Notes: generated by a model not told the origin, from the letters alone. Counted from the first letter of the stretch, positions 45,073-56,330 are shown. The stretch: 64,000 bases of DNA from Eublepharis macularius (GCF_028583425.1 NC_072794.1:29509232-29573231); one strand, 5' to 3'. Made by a program: numbers and translations.

Positions 45073-46680
45073 GATAGTCATGAAATTCAGAAGTACAGCA
45101 TGAAATGTAACTGTGTAAAATTCAAATCTAATCAAGGGAAATGCAGAGACCATTTAGCAGCTTTGCTAATCTGGCTAGTACCTGTAAGAGGCGAAGAGTC
45201 CCAAGCCCTGCCAAGACAGATAACAACTATGGTGAATAAGAAATCGCAAGGTATGTGTGATGCAGCTCAAGGGCAGTATCTTGCTGATGCCATAGAAACA
45301 CATATCTGAACTTGTTCTAGCAGAAACAATTTAGAGTTTACTCAGAGGAGGTAATGATTGGCAGGAAGGGAAACTAACTGGCTCCCACATTGAAGCTCCA
45401 CTGTCAGGAGAAACAGCAATTTGGAGCAAGGTAGAAGTTCAGGACATCCTAGCCCCTGTCAGTGAAGTTCTATAGGTTTGTACAGAAAAACAAACAAAAT
45501 GGCATGGTAGTCTTAAGATCAGAAAAAGTAAATAATTCTTAAGCCTTAACTGCATATGCTGCTCAATCACATACGTCCGTCCTCTAACATTTTCTGCCCT
45601 GCTCCCCGCAGCAGCCAAGGACTGCAGTCCGTAGCAAAAAAAGGTACCTGAAACACCCAAACTTCTTAACCCTTTCCAGCTTGGTACTGGCAGAGCAAAG
45701 GAATTGTCCTCAGAATTGTGCTGTGCTTTGCAAAGTGCAGTCCATTATCGCTGTGGATATGATCCTGCATGCCACTTCCAGGACCCCCCATGGGAGGTCA
45801 TCATACTTACAAAAGGGAGGAGGGACACTCTACAGCATAAATTTGTGTGGACCCATAGTTAGAGATTCAGCACTGTTAGCCAAATCAGCATGGAGTGAGT
45901 GCATAGAGCATAAGTAACTCTTGGAATGGAATCAGGAACTACTCTCACCATAAGGGAGGAAACCCTGAGAAGTTAAACATTCCACTTGCAACAGCAGAAA
46001 GGAAAACTGGTAAATCTTCTGACTTGGAGTCAGATTTCAGGACCTGACTTCTAACATGCAAGAAATGTTGCCCAAGAGCTAAAAAATTCTTAGCTGACCT
46101 AGAAAAGGAGGGTTAAAAAGAAGTGTGTGGGGGGGGGGAGTACACTGGAAGAATAAGCCTTACCTCAGCAGAAATAGCAGAAATCGCACTGGCAGCTGAG
46201 TCATCGAGACAGCATGCTACCTGCCAGGCATTGAAGCGTATCCCTCTTGTTTAATCAAAATGTAGTAATCACCAAATACATCATGTTCAATTTGCCGAAG
46301 GAGGAGCATGGGTCTCTATTTAATTCAGATGCCAGCACAGAAACACAGTTTTCATATCACAAAGGCCATCACTGCCAAAAAATCGGAACGGCAAAGCACC
46401 ATTAAGTCAAATTAAGCTGTTCAATCCTCACCCACCCATCCCCTTTTCTCAGGGACAAGGAAATGGGCCAGCTAATTAAAGATACAGAATCTGGATGACA
46501 TTTCCCACTTCCCCCCTCCCCCAATGTCGTTGGTTAGGCCGGGTCACAAAGGAAGGAAAACATCGTTATTAAAAATAAAAGGCTTCTTCTAGTGTAGCAT
46601 TCCTCTGCATGTAAAATTTTTGCCGTGATCCCCACCATGGCACAAGCTTGGTATATAATTTATTGTTGAGCGGAAGCGAT
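45073..46680. other. Single-copy-looking noncoding DNA
   Basis: No recognised repeat or exon. 46200-46420 lacks repeat signatures and has a varied, non-low-complexity texture, so it might be conserved sequence. That is only an impression. Confidence 0.35.
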
Positions 46681-46912
46681 GCAGTTTGGTGTAGTGGTTA
46701 GGAGTGTGGGACTCTAATCTGGAGAGCCAGGTTTGATTCCCTACTCCTCCACTTGAAGGCAGCTGGGTGACCTTGGGCTAGTCACAGCTCTCTGGAGCTC
46801 TCTCAGCCCCACCCACCTCATAGGGTGTTTTTTGTGGGGATAATAACAGCATACTTTGTAAAATGCTCTGAGTGGGCATTAAGTTATCCTGAAGGGCAAT
46901 ATATAAATAAAA

Positions 46913-46953
<41 letters not shown>
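46681..46953 (+). mobile_element. tRNA-derived SINE, second subfamily, with (ATT)n tail
   Basis: The head GCAGTTTGGTGTAGTGGTTA and B-box-like AGGTTTGATTCCC lead into GCTGGGTGACCTTGGGCTAG and CCCCACCCACCTCATAGGGT. The copy ends in an (ATT)n microsatellite from about 46915 to 46953, grown from its 3' tail. Confidence 0.92.
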
Positions 46954-46956
<3 letters not shown>

Positions 46957-47229
46957 CAAAAAGGTGTGGGGGGTGGCAATGCTTTCAAAAATGTCCTGCT
47001 TTGATGACTTCACTTGCCCTCGCTGACATAACCACATGTCCACATCTTGTTGGCTATAGCTGTGCAATATCATCCCATTTGTTATGTGGCCCTTGATTGG
47101 GTGGCAGCAGTCAAGGGAAACAATGGTGCTAAAGAAGGTGAAATGAAGTATTTTTCAGGCAAAATTTTCTCTTACTCCACTAAACTGGCTAGTTCTGATC
47201 AGAAAACTGAAAGTTGAGAATATTGGGCA
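46954..47229. other. Single-copy-looking noncoding DNA
   Basis: No recognised feature. Confidence 0.4.
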
Positions 47230-47650
47230 CAGCTTTAATTTTATTTATTTATTTATTTTATTTTCAGCCCGCCCTTCCCACAAGCGGGCTCAGGACGAGG
47301 TACAACATTGATTAAAATACAACTTAAAGCAGATAAAAATACTGTGCCACTTTCGGGGCAACCAGCGGGAGTGGACTCTCCATACCCCTTGTAGAGGGAG
47401 ACCGGTGGAAGGCTTGGCAATGATGGGCTAAAATTAGCCTCCGCCATATGCCTGGCGGAACATCTGTCTTACAGGCCCACCTAAATGATACAAGATCCTG
47501 GCAGGCCCAAATGTCCTCAGACAGAGAGTTTCACCAGGTTGGGGCCAGGACCGAAAAGGCCCTGGCCCTGGTAGAGGCAAGCCGAGCCTCACTAGGACCA
47601 CCAGTAGATGTTTTCCGGTTGAATGAAGTGTTCTCTGCCAAAATGAGTGG
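47230..47650 (-). repeat. LINE-derived 3'-region repeat, class uncertain
   Basis: On the minus strand it ends GGGCGGGCTGAAAATAAAAT followed by AAATAAATAAA. The rest includes AGGGCCTTTTCGGTCCTGGC and CCAACCTGGTGAAACTCTCT, a high-copy motif set I know from reptile genomes. No intact frame is present. A CR1/L2-type LINE tail is likely. Confidence 0.55.
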
Positions 47651-48149
47651 GTGAGGATATTCCTTTATGGCATCTCTAAATCTCTCCAAAATCTTTCCAG
47701 GACAGTTAACATAAATGAAATAAAACAATAAATACAAGTTTAAAAACAATGATACAAATAGCTAAAACAATTCAATAAAACTAAGACATTGAAGTGACAA
47801 TCCACTTGATTTTACCAAGAAATAACTAACAGAATTCTTGATTCTTGCCAAGTCCTAAAGTCCTTCCCAATGTAATAAACCAAGAAAAACAATACTAAAA
47901 TTGCCTAGATTGTGGGGTCTCTCAGTGAATCAATAGAATGCAGCTAGAAAACTTCTGTTACCACTGCACTTTGCACATGCTCCTGGAAATGTGATTAGAG
48001 AAGAGACCATGCTTCTCAGATGTTGTTCTGCTGTTTGACATCTCTTGTTTGGGACTGCTTAGCAAGATTAAAGCCAAGGGCAGCCTCTTAGTCATTCATT
48101 CATTTGCGTCTCATTCGTTTTCTTATTCATTCATTCCTTCCATCTGCAG
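47651..48149. other. Single-copy-looking noncoding DNA
   Basis: No recognised feature. CATT repeats near 48095-48140 are imperfect. Confidence 0.4.
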
Positions 48150-48193
48150 ACACCTGATAAATATTGCTGGAGCAGCTTCTGCTGCCAAGACTG
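48150..48193 (+). other. Candidate 44-nt exon
   Basis: A pyrimidine-rich tract ending TTCCTTCCATCTGCAG (acceptor, ends 48149) and a strong donor G|GTGAGC (48194) bracket 44 nt. Frame 2 reads HLINIAGAASAAKTG without stops. Only the splice-like signals support it, and such pairs occur by chance in large genomes. Confidence 0.15.
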
Positions 48194-49055
48194 GTGAGCC
48201 CTGTGCCGTGTAAAATAAGGCGCTTGGCTTATTAAAAGAAGGTGAGACTGTGTGAATACAAAAACATGCAGCTGGAAAGTATAAGAACAGCGCAGGAGCT
48301 TACAGGTGTTGGCCCACTGTTAGGGAATTTAAGAATGATCAGCCTGTCTCTGAGAAGGCAGGTAAGCAACACTTAGGTTTACGGGGTCTCACTGGGGATT
48401 GCAAACAATCCTTAAAATTTAGTGAAAGGGAGATGTTTTACCAGGAGAGGGTCTGCCTGAGAATTCTCTTATATTCCATGTTGAGCAGACTCAGGCCCAA
48501 TCCAATTAATTACCAAACCAGAGTATGGTGAAGGGCTACAAGAGTCTGACTCCATTCCTGGTTTTTTTAACAGCATCTTCCAAGAACTCTGATCTACAGC
48601 ACCTTCATTTAATAAAGAGGTATTAACAGGATTCCATTACCTCTGCAAAAAAAGTCCCTGAGATTTGTGATGCCTCATTCACGGAGGAAGTGGAAAGGAA
48701 TTGAAATAATAATCAGGCTGAAGGGGTGACTGACAGCAACGGCACAGCCGAGACTTCAGTTTCAGCAGAAGTCTGTAGACCTCTCTTATTTCTCCAGCAG
48801 TAATACTGTCATCTTGAATTTCTGTTCTGGTAGGTTGACTGCTCCACCCTACATAACAGCAGTGTTCCAATGTGTGCCTTGTGTGAATTGTACAAAGTTT
48901 TGGCTGCAGTCTACCAGGAAAGGTCTTGCTGCACAAACCTCACAGGAACATTGCAAGAGCAAGCACCAGGACTTAGACTCGTAAAAAGCATTTCTGATTG
49001 CATACCGAGATGGGAGGTAGACTGTAGCTTCATAACCAATTAAGAGAAGCCTGGG
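48194..49055. other. Single-copy-looking noncoding DNA
   Basis: No recognised feature. Confidence 0.4.
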
Positions 49056-49063
49056 TTCTCCGG

Positions 49064-49488
49064 TAGGGTTCCTAGGTCCTGTGACTGTCCTCTCCTAGTG
49101 GGAGCTGGGGGACCCAGGACTTACCTTCAGAGGCATCCTTGTGTGTGCATGACTCCGGGAATGATGTGATGACATCACTTCCTGGAAGTGATATCATTAC
49201 GCTGGCTACAGGCATGCTCCCATGCTTTGTGCAGGGCCCATTTGGGGCCAAAATTGGCCCCAGCTAAGCACGGGAAACATGCCTGCGGCCAGTGTAACAG
49301 TGCCTCTTCAGGAAGTGATGTCATCGCGCCTCACAGGAGTGCGCGCACCATATGTCTTCCCAGTATATCTACCAATGGCAGGCAATCTCTGGGTGGCCCA
49401 AAAACTTCTGCCAATTGCCAGAAACCGGTAGGCAAGCAGGTAAACCACCAGGAGATTGCCCGCCACCGGTGGGCACCAGAAATCCCTA
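49064..49488. mobile_element. TAGGGTTGCC-type MITE
   Basis: It starts TAGGGTTCCTAGG and ends AAATCCCTA. The flanks TTCTCCGG (49056-49063) and TTCTTGGG (49489-49496) agree at 6 of 8 bases. It carries TGACATCACTTCCTGGAAGT and CAGGAAGTGATGTCATC, decayed versions of the CRE/ETS palindrome, and the GGGGCCAAAATTGGCCCC palindrome. Confidence 0.82.
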
Positions 49489-49496
49489 TTCTTGGG

Positions 49497-51164
49497 ATGT
49501 TCATATATATTTCATTTGTCCCATTGTCATTTTTGATCAAACAGGCATATTAGATTCTAAAAACCTGCCAGTCCTGTTTAACCAACACAAAAGTGGGATT
49601 TGTGTGTACACTACAAGCAGTGATCTCTTTCAAGCTGCCTCAGCTCTCTGGAAAAGAAAACAACTTATCATCCATCTTCTGTATGAAATTGAGATATTTT
49701 CCCAAGCCTAGTTGTACAATTTGCAAGTGAAACCAAACCATCTTTCTTGATGAGTCACCTGCCCTTCATCAAAGAGTGTCTATTCTACACAGCGGGGCAA
49801 TCAGATGCAAAGAAACACAAGGTACTTTTAATTCTTGTATAAAATAGGGAATTTCACAGCTGCCACTTTTCAAAGTCTGTTCTTCTGCAACACAGAAAGA
49901 AAACCATACTGTGTTTTGGCATAGATCGGAAAGCCAAACTAGACATTTAGTGGCAAGCAGATCTGGGGGCAATATTTAAAAGATCTTTAAAGGGATTTCA
50001 CAAAAATAAAAAACTGCCTTTCAACCAAATCCTGGACTCTCAAAGGAAGGGCACAAAAGCCTCCAAAGATGTTCTTTGATCCCTTGGAATGGTGCTTCTG
50101 TAGCAAGGAAGCTGTGCAATTTGGGATTTTCTGCAACAGAACATGGGAAAGTTCCCTGACCAGACTGAGCAATGTTTTATATGTGTTTTGTAAACCCTTC
50201 CCCCTGGCCATGAGCTTGTTGGTGTAGCTTGGGGTGGGGCTGTTACCAGTCCCTTGAGTTTACAGAGCATGAGTGGACAATGCTTAAGCTCATGTTTAGG
50301 AACAAAAGCTCCAGGATTATAAAGCTCCTATGCTCCTAGTGCCCCAAAGCTTCTATAAACTGATTCAGAAATTGCATTGTTCATTGTGATCACAGGGGAT
50401 GAGATGACAAAAATCTTCAGGGCGCAGGCGAAAGCTCACCACAGAATGGAAGCACTTTTCAATAATGCAACTGAATCTAAAACATGATCTCAGCTTTCCA
50501 GTGAGGATTGAAGCAACATCTGATCAGTAAACCATCTGCGAATTGGCCCATTCTCTCTATACATTCCTGAATGCCTGCAGTCAAAGAAAATTTCAGTGGC
50601 CCTTCAAGAGGAAGTGAGGCTGCCCAGTGCCAATTATGTTACAGGCAGCATTAAAATAAACATCTGAGCTCTGTAGAGACATGATGTGCTTCTTGTTATA
50701 ACTCTCTGGGCCTTGGGCTTACTCAACTTTTTAGACCATTTACTGCATTCCTTGCTTTGCTCTGTGGTGCTGTGTGATATGCGGGTAATTTCTTCTCCCC
50801 CTGCAATGCTCAGTTTACAGGCAGCAGCTGGTTCTTCACAAAGGTTGTTCAGCTTTAAAAAAGAAAGAAACGTTCAGCCACGGTTTGGCCAGGATCCCAG
50901 AAGTTTCCACTATCAGGCCTTTTCCTCCTCAGGAAGCCAGGATGTGTAAGCCTGATGTATTCTGCACAAGCATTCGTCTGAAGCCTAGTTCTTGAGTAAG
51001 GGCATTGACAAAATCCCACAGCAAAAAGGAATGTTTGCATGGTGCCTAATCACAACCCAAACCCCATTTTACACTCATTTAAGAAATGGATGCAGGAAGG
51101 CAATGATGACCTATAAGGGGAGAGGGGAAATACATGCAATGAAAAATGCAGTTCCAAAATTAAT
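49497..51164. other. Single-copy-looking noncoding DNA
   Basis: No recognised repeat, RNA gene or exon over 1.67 kb. Confidence 0.4.
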
Positions 51165-51310
51165 TTTAGAAAATTTATATCTTGACTTTCTTGCATCACA
51201 AAGCTCAAGGCAACATACTTTGAGTTTCCAGGTAGTTTGCCATCCAAGCACTAGTCAGATCAGGACCTGCAAGACCACTATTGCTGAGTGTTGGCCCTCC
51301 CATACCAGGA
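51165..51310 (-). repeat. Decayed SINE, possibly 5S-related
   Basis: GCCATCCAAGCACTAGTCAG near 51239 parallels the antisense 5S segment CCCATCCAAGTACTAATCAG of 44080, and the left side (ATCACAAAGCTCAAGGCAAC) looks like a SINE tail. The divergence is high. Confidence 0.45.
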
Positions 51311-51587
51311 AATGCTGGAATTCTGCCTTTCAGCAAAAGCAATTTCACTTCTTGCTACCAGTTGTTTGGCTAGCAGCTAGTTCAAGTCACAGTTTCCTCT
51401 TGTTGTACCTTTGCGGTCCCTTTGTGGTTACAATAAAGTTTTCTGTTGGAAATATATCTTCTTATCCTGTGGCATCCAGTGCATGATATTTAACACAGGC
51501 AATGCAGATGAGTTACTCCAGAGACACACAGAGCAGTTGTGGCCCAGGTTATAGGAGCTTAGCCAAAACCATGTCCTGGGCTGCTGA
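51311..51587. other. Single-copy-looking noncoding DNA
   Basis: No recognised feature. Confidence 0.4.
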
Positions 51588-51595
51588 AAATAACT

Positions 51596-52000
51596 TAGGG
51601 TTGCCAGGTGGCCGCCAGTGGCGGGCAAACTCCCTGGGATTTGCTCCCTGGGATTTGCCCCCTTACCTGCCGAGAGCTGAGCGATCAGCGGGAGGGGGCA
51701 AACTCCCGAAGCATGCCCGCCACTGGCACACACTTCACGAGCGCACACTGTGCGCACGCTCCCACCCCTCTTATTGGCCACGGGAGCATCCCTGTGCTCC
51801 AATTTGGCCCCAAACTGACCAAATGGGAGTGCGGGAGTGCTCCTGTGGCCGGCATGATGACGTCACTCTCAGAAGTGACGTTGCCATGCACTTGGCATGG
51901 TGATGTCATTTCTGGAAGTGAAGTCATCACGCCACTGCTGGAGGGTAAGTTCCAGACCCCTATCCTCCTGCTGAGATGATAGAGGGACCTGGCAACCCTA
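51596..52000. mobile_element. hAT-like MITE, TAGGGTTGCCAG type, intact
   Basis: The termini TAGGGTTGCCAGG and CCTGGCAACCCTA are exact inverted repeats, with exact 8-bp duplications AAATAACT at 51588-51595 and 52001-52008. It has a perfect TGACGTCA at 51858-51865 and a nearby AGAAGTGACG half-site. The 15-base unit CTCCCTGGGATTTGC is duplicated head to tail near 51630-51658. Open frames of 80-130 codons on both strands are shadows. Confidence 0.93.
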
Positions 52001-52050
52001 AAATAACTTCAGTTCAGGGGCAAAGCACTTCCAATATAGACAAGAGGATA

Positions 52051-52633
52051 CAGGGTTGCCAGCTCCAGCTTGGGAAATTCCTGGAGATTTGGGGTGGGGG
52101 GGAGCCTGGAGAGGGTGGCATTTGGAGTGGATCTCAGCATTGGAATATAGGTTGCAAGGTCTGACATTCAGTCATTATGGTGTTAATGTTTTTACCCAGT
52201 GTTCTCCCTGTTTGTTTTGAACAGGAAGGAAACCTGGCACAGAGCCACTAGCCATAGCTAATTCAAAGCTGGGAAACTGAAAAACTACTATTGGTTAATA
52301 AGTCAGGTAACTTCCTCTCCTAGGGTCAAGAAGAAGCAGAATCTCCATTTTGCTTGTGTGGTCTTTGTATAGTAAAGATGTAGGAAATAGAGTTCTTTGT
52401 TTTGTAGAAATCCTGTGTACCTTTTTCCTTTAGAGTAAATGTTTTCTTAAAAGCAAACAAGTGTCTGACTCTCTATTGTTCAAGATCCATTGCAATTCTG
52501 AATTTAAAACTATTTTAACCCACTTTTCCCCAACACTCAGCAAGTATGCCATAGAGGCCACCCGCCAAAGCAGCCATTTTCTCCAGGGGAACTGATCTCT
52601 ATGGACTGGAGATCAGTTGTAATTAGCAACCCT
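52051..52633. mobile_element. TAGGGTTGCC-family MITE split by an LTR-like insertion
   Basis: The left part CAGGGTTGCCAGCTCCAGCT, GGGAAATTCCTGGAGATTTG runs to CTCAGCA (52139). The family resumes at 52536 with CTCAGCAAGTATGCCATAGA, AAAGCAGCCATTTTCTCCAG and ends AGCAACCCT. CTCAGCA appears on both sides of the insertion, as a target duplication would. Confidence 0.82.
52140..52535 (+). mobile_element. Probable solo LTR inside a MITE
   Basis: This 396-bp block interrupts the MITE and is flanked by CTCAG(CA). Its right end is CCCCAACA; the left end TTGGAATATAGG would pair with it if the first two bases (TG, now CA) had mutated. It contains AAGATGTAGGAAATAGAGTTCTT and AAAGCAAACAAGTGTCTGA, resembling the LTR-like sequence at 18134. 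Confidence 0.55.
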
Positions 52634-52635
52634 GT

Positions 52636-52707
52636 AAGTTATATCCCTCTAAGTCCATTGACTTCAGGGGAGTTAGAAGGGAATAACTCTACTTAGGTGT
52701 TTGTGGT
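52636..52707. repeat. Short palindromic repeat copy
   Basis: AGTTATATCCCTCTAAGTCC, ATTGACTTCAGGGGAGTTAG and ATAACTCTACTTAGG form the imperfect palindrome of the 63246 family. It directly abuts the MITE. Confidence 0.55.
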
Positions 52708-52751
52708 TCTTTCCTAGATAATATGCTGCACATATGGGTAGTACTTATGGC

Positions 52752-53512
52752 TAGACATGGGCACAAACAGCATTATGAACAGAAAAAACCCACGAACAGC
52801 CTAATCTGCTGTTCTCAAACAAGCTGTTCATGAGGCCCCATCCTAAACAAACAGGTGGTCCTTGCAAGCCTCGTCTGTTGCCTTCGGCAGCTGTTCGGCA
52901 AGCCAGACAGTCTGGCACCTCTTGCAATCAATCCCCTTGGCAATCAGAGGCAAGGAGGGACTGAACTCTGTCTGAATTCCTTCTGGCTTTCCTTCTGGCT
53001 TTAAGCCTTCAAAGTACTTCCAGCAGAGAGTCCCATTTTTGCCACTGTGAAGAGAAAATGACAGCCAATGGGGAGACCTGTGGATCGTGCCTTTCCCGGG
53101 GTGCAATCTTTTTGAAACTTGCGAGATCTTCAGAGGACAGTGAGGACTATGTCCCCTGCAAATTTGGTGGGTATTGGACATTGGGAAAGTCCGTTTGTAG
53201 GGTGTTTAAAGGGCCCTGCCCCTTGCATGTGGCAGGAAAGGGCCCTTTAAACTATCAGCTGGCAGGCGGCAGGGGGGAATCCCTCTGCCGCCTGCCAGCT
53301 GATAGTTTAAAGGGATCTTTAAAGGGCCAGGTAAGTGGGTTTGAGGGAAGGGGGGTTAAGTTGGGGGTTTGGGGTGGGGGTGGGGGTTCTGGCCCCCACG
53401 AACAATGAACATGTCCGGGAACAGTTCATGTTCATCCATGTTCATTGTTCATGGATGGCACCAAGCGACAAACAGGGTGTTTGGGTCCCCCCCCCCTTTG
53501 TGCCCATGTCTA
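52752..53512. mobile_element. hAT-like MITE, TAGACATGGGCAC family
   Basis: It begins TAGACATGGGCACAAACAG and ends TTTGTGCCCATGTCTA. The flanks CTTATGGC (52744-52751) and CTTTTGGC (53513-53520) differ at one base. A perfect 30-bp inverted repeat (53243-53272 with 53285-53314, 12-nt loop) lies inside. It is the second copy of the family after 29844. Confidence 0.9.
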
Positions 53513-53520
53513 CTTTTGGC

Positions 53521-53984
53521 TTGCTGTATAGGTTGGACTCAGCTGCTTGAATTATGCACTTGTAGTTCTTGCTTTGTGCTTGTGATGCAGCAGAAACATG
53601 CGAGAAAGATGGATGTTGACGAACCATATCTTGATGTATTGCATGGCATTTTCACCTGGCTCTTTCTCTTTACTGTTTAGCTCCACTTTGGGTTCATTGG
53701 ATCCACTTCTTTATCATTGGCCCTCATAGCTTCTTTTATAGTGTATATTTTTAGATCTTGTTTGATTACTTCATAAATTCTGAGCCGCCTTCAGCATATG
53801 TAAGAGTGGGATAGAAATATAAGAAATGTACATGTGTTCATTCATTCTGCTTTACATGGGGAGCTGTGACTGGTTGCAGCTTTCCAGTGTGAGTGTACTG
53901 CATACACTTGCAACGACATTCACACTTGCTACCATCAGAGATGAGAATATATATAAAAGTTATGCATCATTTCTTATAACAGCT
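53521..53984. other. Noncoding DNA with a LINE-like tail
   Basis: CTGAGCCGCCTTCAGCATAT and GTGGGATAGAAATATAAGAA near 53780-53823 look like a reptile LINE/SINE 3' end. The rest is unassigned. Confidence 0.4.
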
Positions 53985-54260
53985 AGGGATGTGGACCTGA
54001 AAAATGGTATTTGTTGGATTCAGATTTGGGGAAGATAATAAATACTGGCTCTGATAGCATTTGTGTCCCCCAATACTGTTTTAGGATTCAAGTTTGGTTT
54101 TTTCCCAAGATTCTGGAATTATTCAGCTTCTGTTATTCCCCGTGACACCAAAATTACACGAGACCTAGTGCAGCCTGTCCACTAAGGACCCCTCTTCCAA
54201 AAGAATTGGACCAAGGAGTCCAACTCTACAGGCCTCTGATCAAGGTACCCCAAGCCAACC
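53985..54260. mobile_element. Truncated MITE related to 33048
   Basis: It starts CTAGGGATGTGGACCTGAAA and later has TCCACTAAGGACCCCTCTTCC, AAGAATTGGACCAAGGAGTCC and AGGCCTCTGATCAAGG, the same order as CCCACTAAAGACACCCCC and AAAGATTGGACCCTAGGGTC at 33236-33300. The right end is missing. Confidence 0.6.
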
Positions 54261-54389
54261 TGCATTCAGAGGTGCAGACTGGGAGGAAAAAATGGCCCCA
54301 TACAAGGGCCTCACCCCCACAAAGTAAGGAAGGAGGGACAAGGAGCCAGCCAGACGAAGCTCTGCTGGGCCCTGTGCCTGGCTTTCTTG

Positions 54390-55640
54390 TACACCTCTAA
54401 TAAAAGAATAGCCAAAGGTGAAATGTTTCAGTGTACTACTGAGAAATTGCCATTCAACATGATCAAAGGCCTTTTCAGCATTAAGTAACATCAAGGCCAT
54501 TTCAGCATCATTCATATTCAGGGTTGCCAGGTCTCCCTACATGAAAAATGGGAGGGCCCTGTGGAGTGGGAGGGTTACTGCTCTTTTTCGCAGGCAATGG
54601 GCTCCAATGACCACTTCCCATGTGATGAAAGCAACAGTCTCTCATGTTTTTGCTATGTTTGGGGCTGATTCCTAAAGAACCAGCTTCAGTGGGACTAATT
54701 TTTCTGGGTCTCTCTGGAATTGACATCATTGGGGCCCACCCCAGAGCACATGCCTTCTGCCTACTTACATTCTGCCTCCATACTTCCCACCCCTCACTAG
54801 CCAGATAAGCAGTGGCGGGGATAGCAGCTGGGGAGAACTGCTGCCCCAGCAGTTCGCTGGAAACCCTATTTCAAAATTAACCAGACTTAGCATCTTTCTT
54901 TTATTATACGCTGTACGGCATTCTCAGATAAAACCTATTTGATCTTTATCAATGTAATTACTAATCAACGTGTTTAGACTGTGACGTAAATTAAGTGTGA
55001 AGGGTTTTACTGCTGATTTAAAAATGATGTACGAATGTACCAAGAGACTAACATGGGATAATTATCTTTTTCTGTAGAGAAGGCTAATTTTGGCATCATT
55101 CTGTGAGTTCAACAAGGCTTTAAACAATTAATCAGAAATTGTTTAATGGTATAGATCAGGAATGAAAGATTCATGGAATTTGGCAGGGAGACAATCCAAT
55201 CCAGGACGTTTGTTAATTTTTAATGAATTAATAACCTGCTGGATTTTCTGTACAGTGTTTAGTTCAGATCTGTATTTTTATGGTAACGGGAGCTTCTTTA
55301 AAAAACATTCTATTTCACTTTTATCTGGGGGACTAGAAAAATATAAATCCAGATAAAATTCAGTTACACTTTCATCTCCATTGTAATTAAAAATGTAATA
55401 AATGGATGATTTTGTTGTTGTTGTTTTGCTAACTGGTAAACTAATAATTGATCTATCATTGCATTTTTGAAGCATTTCTACCTAGGATAAAGAAATTCAT
55501 TAGTAGCCTCGTACACATAATGTACATCCAATAATCCTTCAGTAAGCTAATAATTCTTCCATTGCAAACTCATTTGAAATTTCTTTATGCAGAACTTCTA
55601 ACCTCTTGATATTCTGAAGGAGGTTTGGCCTTTGCTCTTC
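54390..55640 (-). pseudogene. L1-like LINE reverse-transcriptase fragment split by a MITE
   Basis: On the minus strand, in order: YEATNEFLYP, LDLYFSSPPDKSEIECFLKK, VQKIQQVINSLKINKRPGLD (RT fingers), LISNYIDKDQIGFI, then after the MITE at 54519-54868 ALMLLNAEKAFDHVEWQFLS (first catalytic Asp block) up to HFTFGYSFI. This is the normal order of the L1 linker and RT domain. Stops and frame changes make it dead. Its orientation matches the fragment at 20940, but they are different insertions or distant parts. Confidence 0.85.
54519..54868. mobile_element. TAGGGTTGCC-type MITE inside the L1 fragment
   Basis: It begins CAGGGTTGCCAGGTCTCCCT and ends GCTGGAAACCCTA, with TGACATCATTGGGGCCCACC in the middle. 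It breaks the L1 RT frame between NFE and MNDAE, so it is younger than the L1. A clean 8-bp duplication was not resolved. Confidence 0.75.
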
Positions 55641-55950
55641 ATTTTTTGTATTTATTTAGGAAATTTGTATGCCACATCTTCAGATACTTACTGAGGGTGG
55701 CTTATGTGTAATATAATTGTAATAGAGGTTTTAATTAAAGTTCCTCTTCCATAGTATGCTGAAGAGTAGGCCATTTGGTTTCATCAATATGATTAAACTA
55801 AAAGCACTCAGAAAGAGATTGTCTCTTGTTTCATTAAGAAAGGGACATCTACAATGCAGTCTTAAACCCTTTAAGTCAATTGAAGTCAATGGGAATAGAA
55901 GGGTGTAATGCTGCTTCTGTAAGGTTTTATAAACACTTGTTTGACAATGG
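55641..55950. repeat. SINE/LINE tail and a short palindromic repeat
   Basis: TATTTATTTAGGAAATTTGTATGCC near 55649 is an antisense retroposon tail. 55850-55920 (ACAATGCAGTCTTAAACCCT, GAAGTCAATGGG) is a decayed palindromic-family copy. Confidence 0.45.
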
Positions 55951-56330
55951 TTGACAAGAGTATTTAAGGTCTACTGTAACATAACTATGTTGATCAGAAG
56001 GAATTTGCCAAATGACCCCATTTACCTGAAAAAAAGACTAGGCTGTATGGGATTGCCACCAATACAAACTGATGGACTGAAGGCCTACTACTCTCATGCA
56101 ATGAAAAGCCTGATTAACATTGGATCCAGTGCTGCTCTTAGAAAAGTGAGTCAGAACAGTGGCTAGGAGTGTTTTCTATTACCTATAACAAGTGTCAACC
56201 AGCCCCCTGTCCTGATCATGCTACCTTCCCATGCTGATACATGTTATTAATTATGTATGTGTATACTTTTATGATGCCTTGGACATTTTAAGGAAGTGGG
56301 ATATAAATATTTTAAATAAATATTCTCCCT
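55951..56330 (+). repeat. Possible LINE fragment and CR1/L2-like tail
   Basis: A 72-codon frame (55951-56166) with RRNLPNDPIYLKKRLGCMGL and PPIQTDGLKAYYSHAMKSL has the shape of a LINE ORF2 region where a GGLGLP-type motif follows the RT. This is weak evidence. At 56262-56325 the sequence GATGCCTTGGACATTTTAAG ... TATAAATATTTTAAATAAAT is a typical LINE 3' end. Confidence 0.35.
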
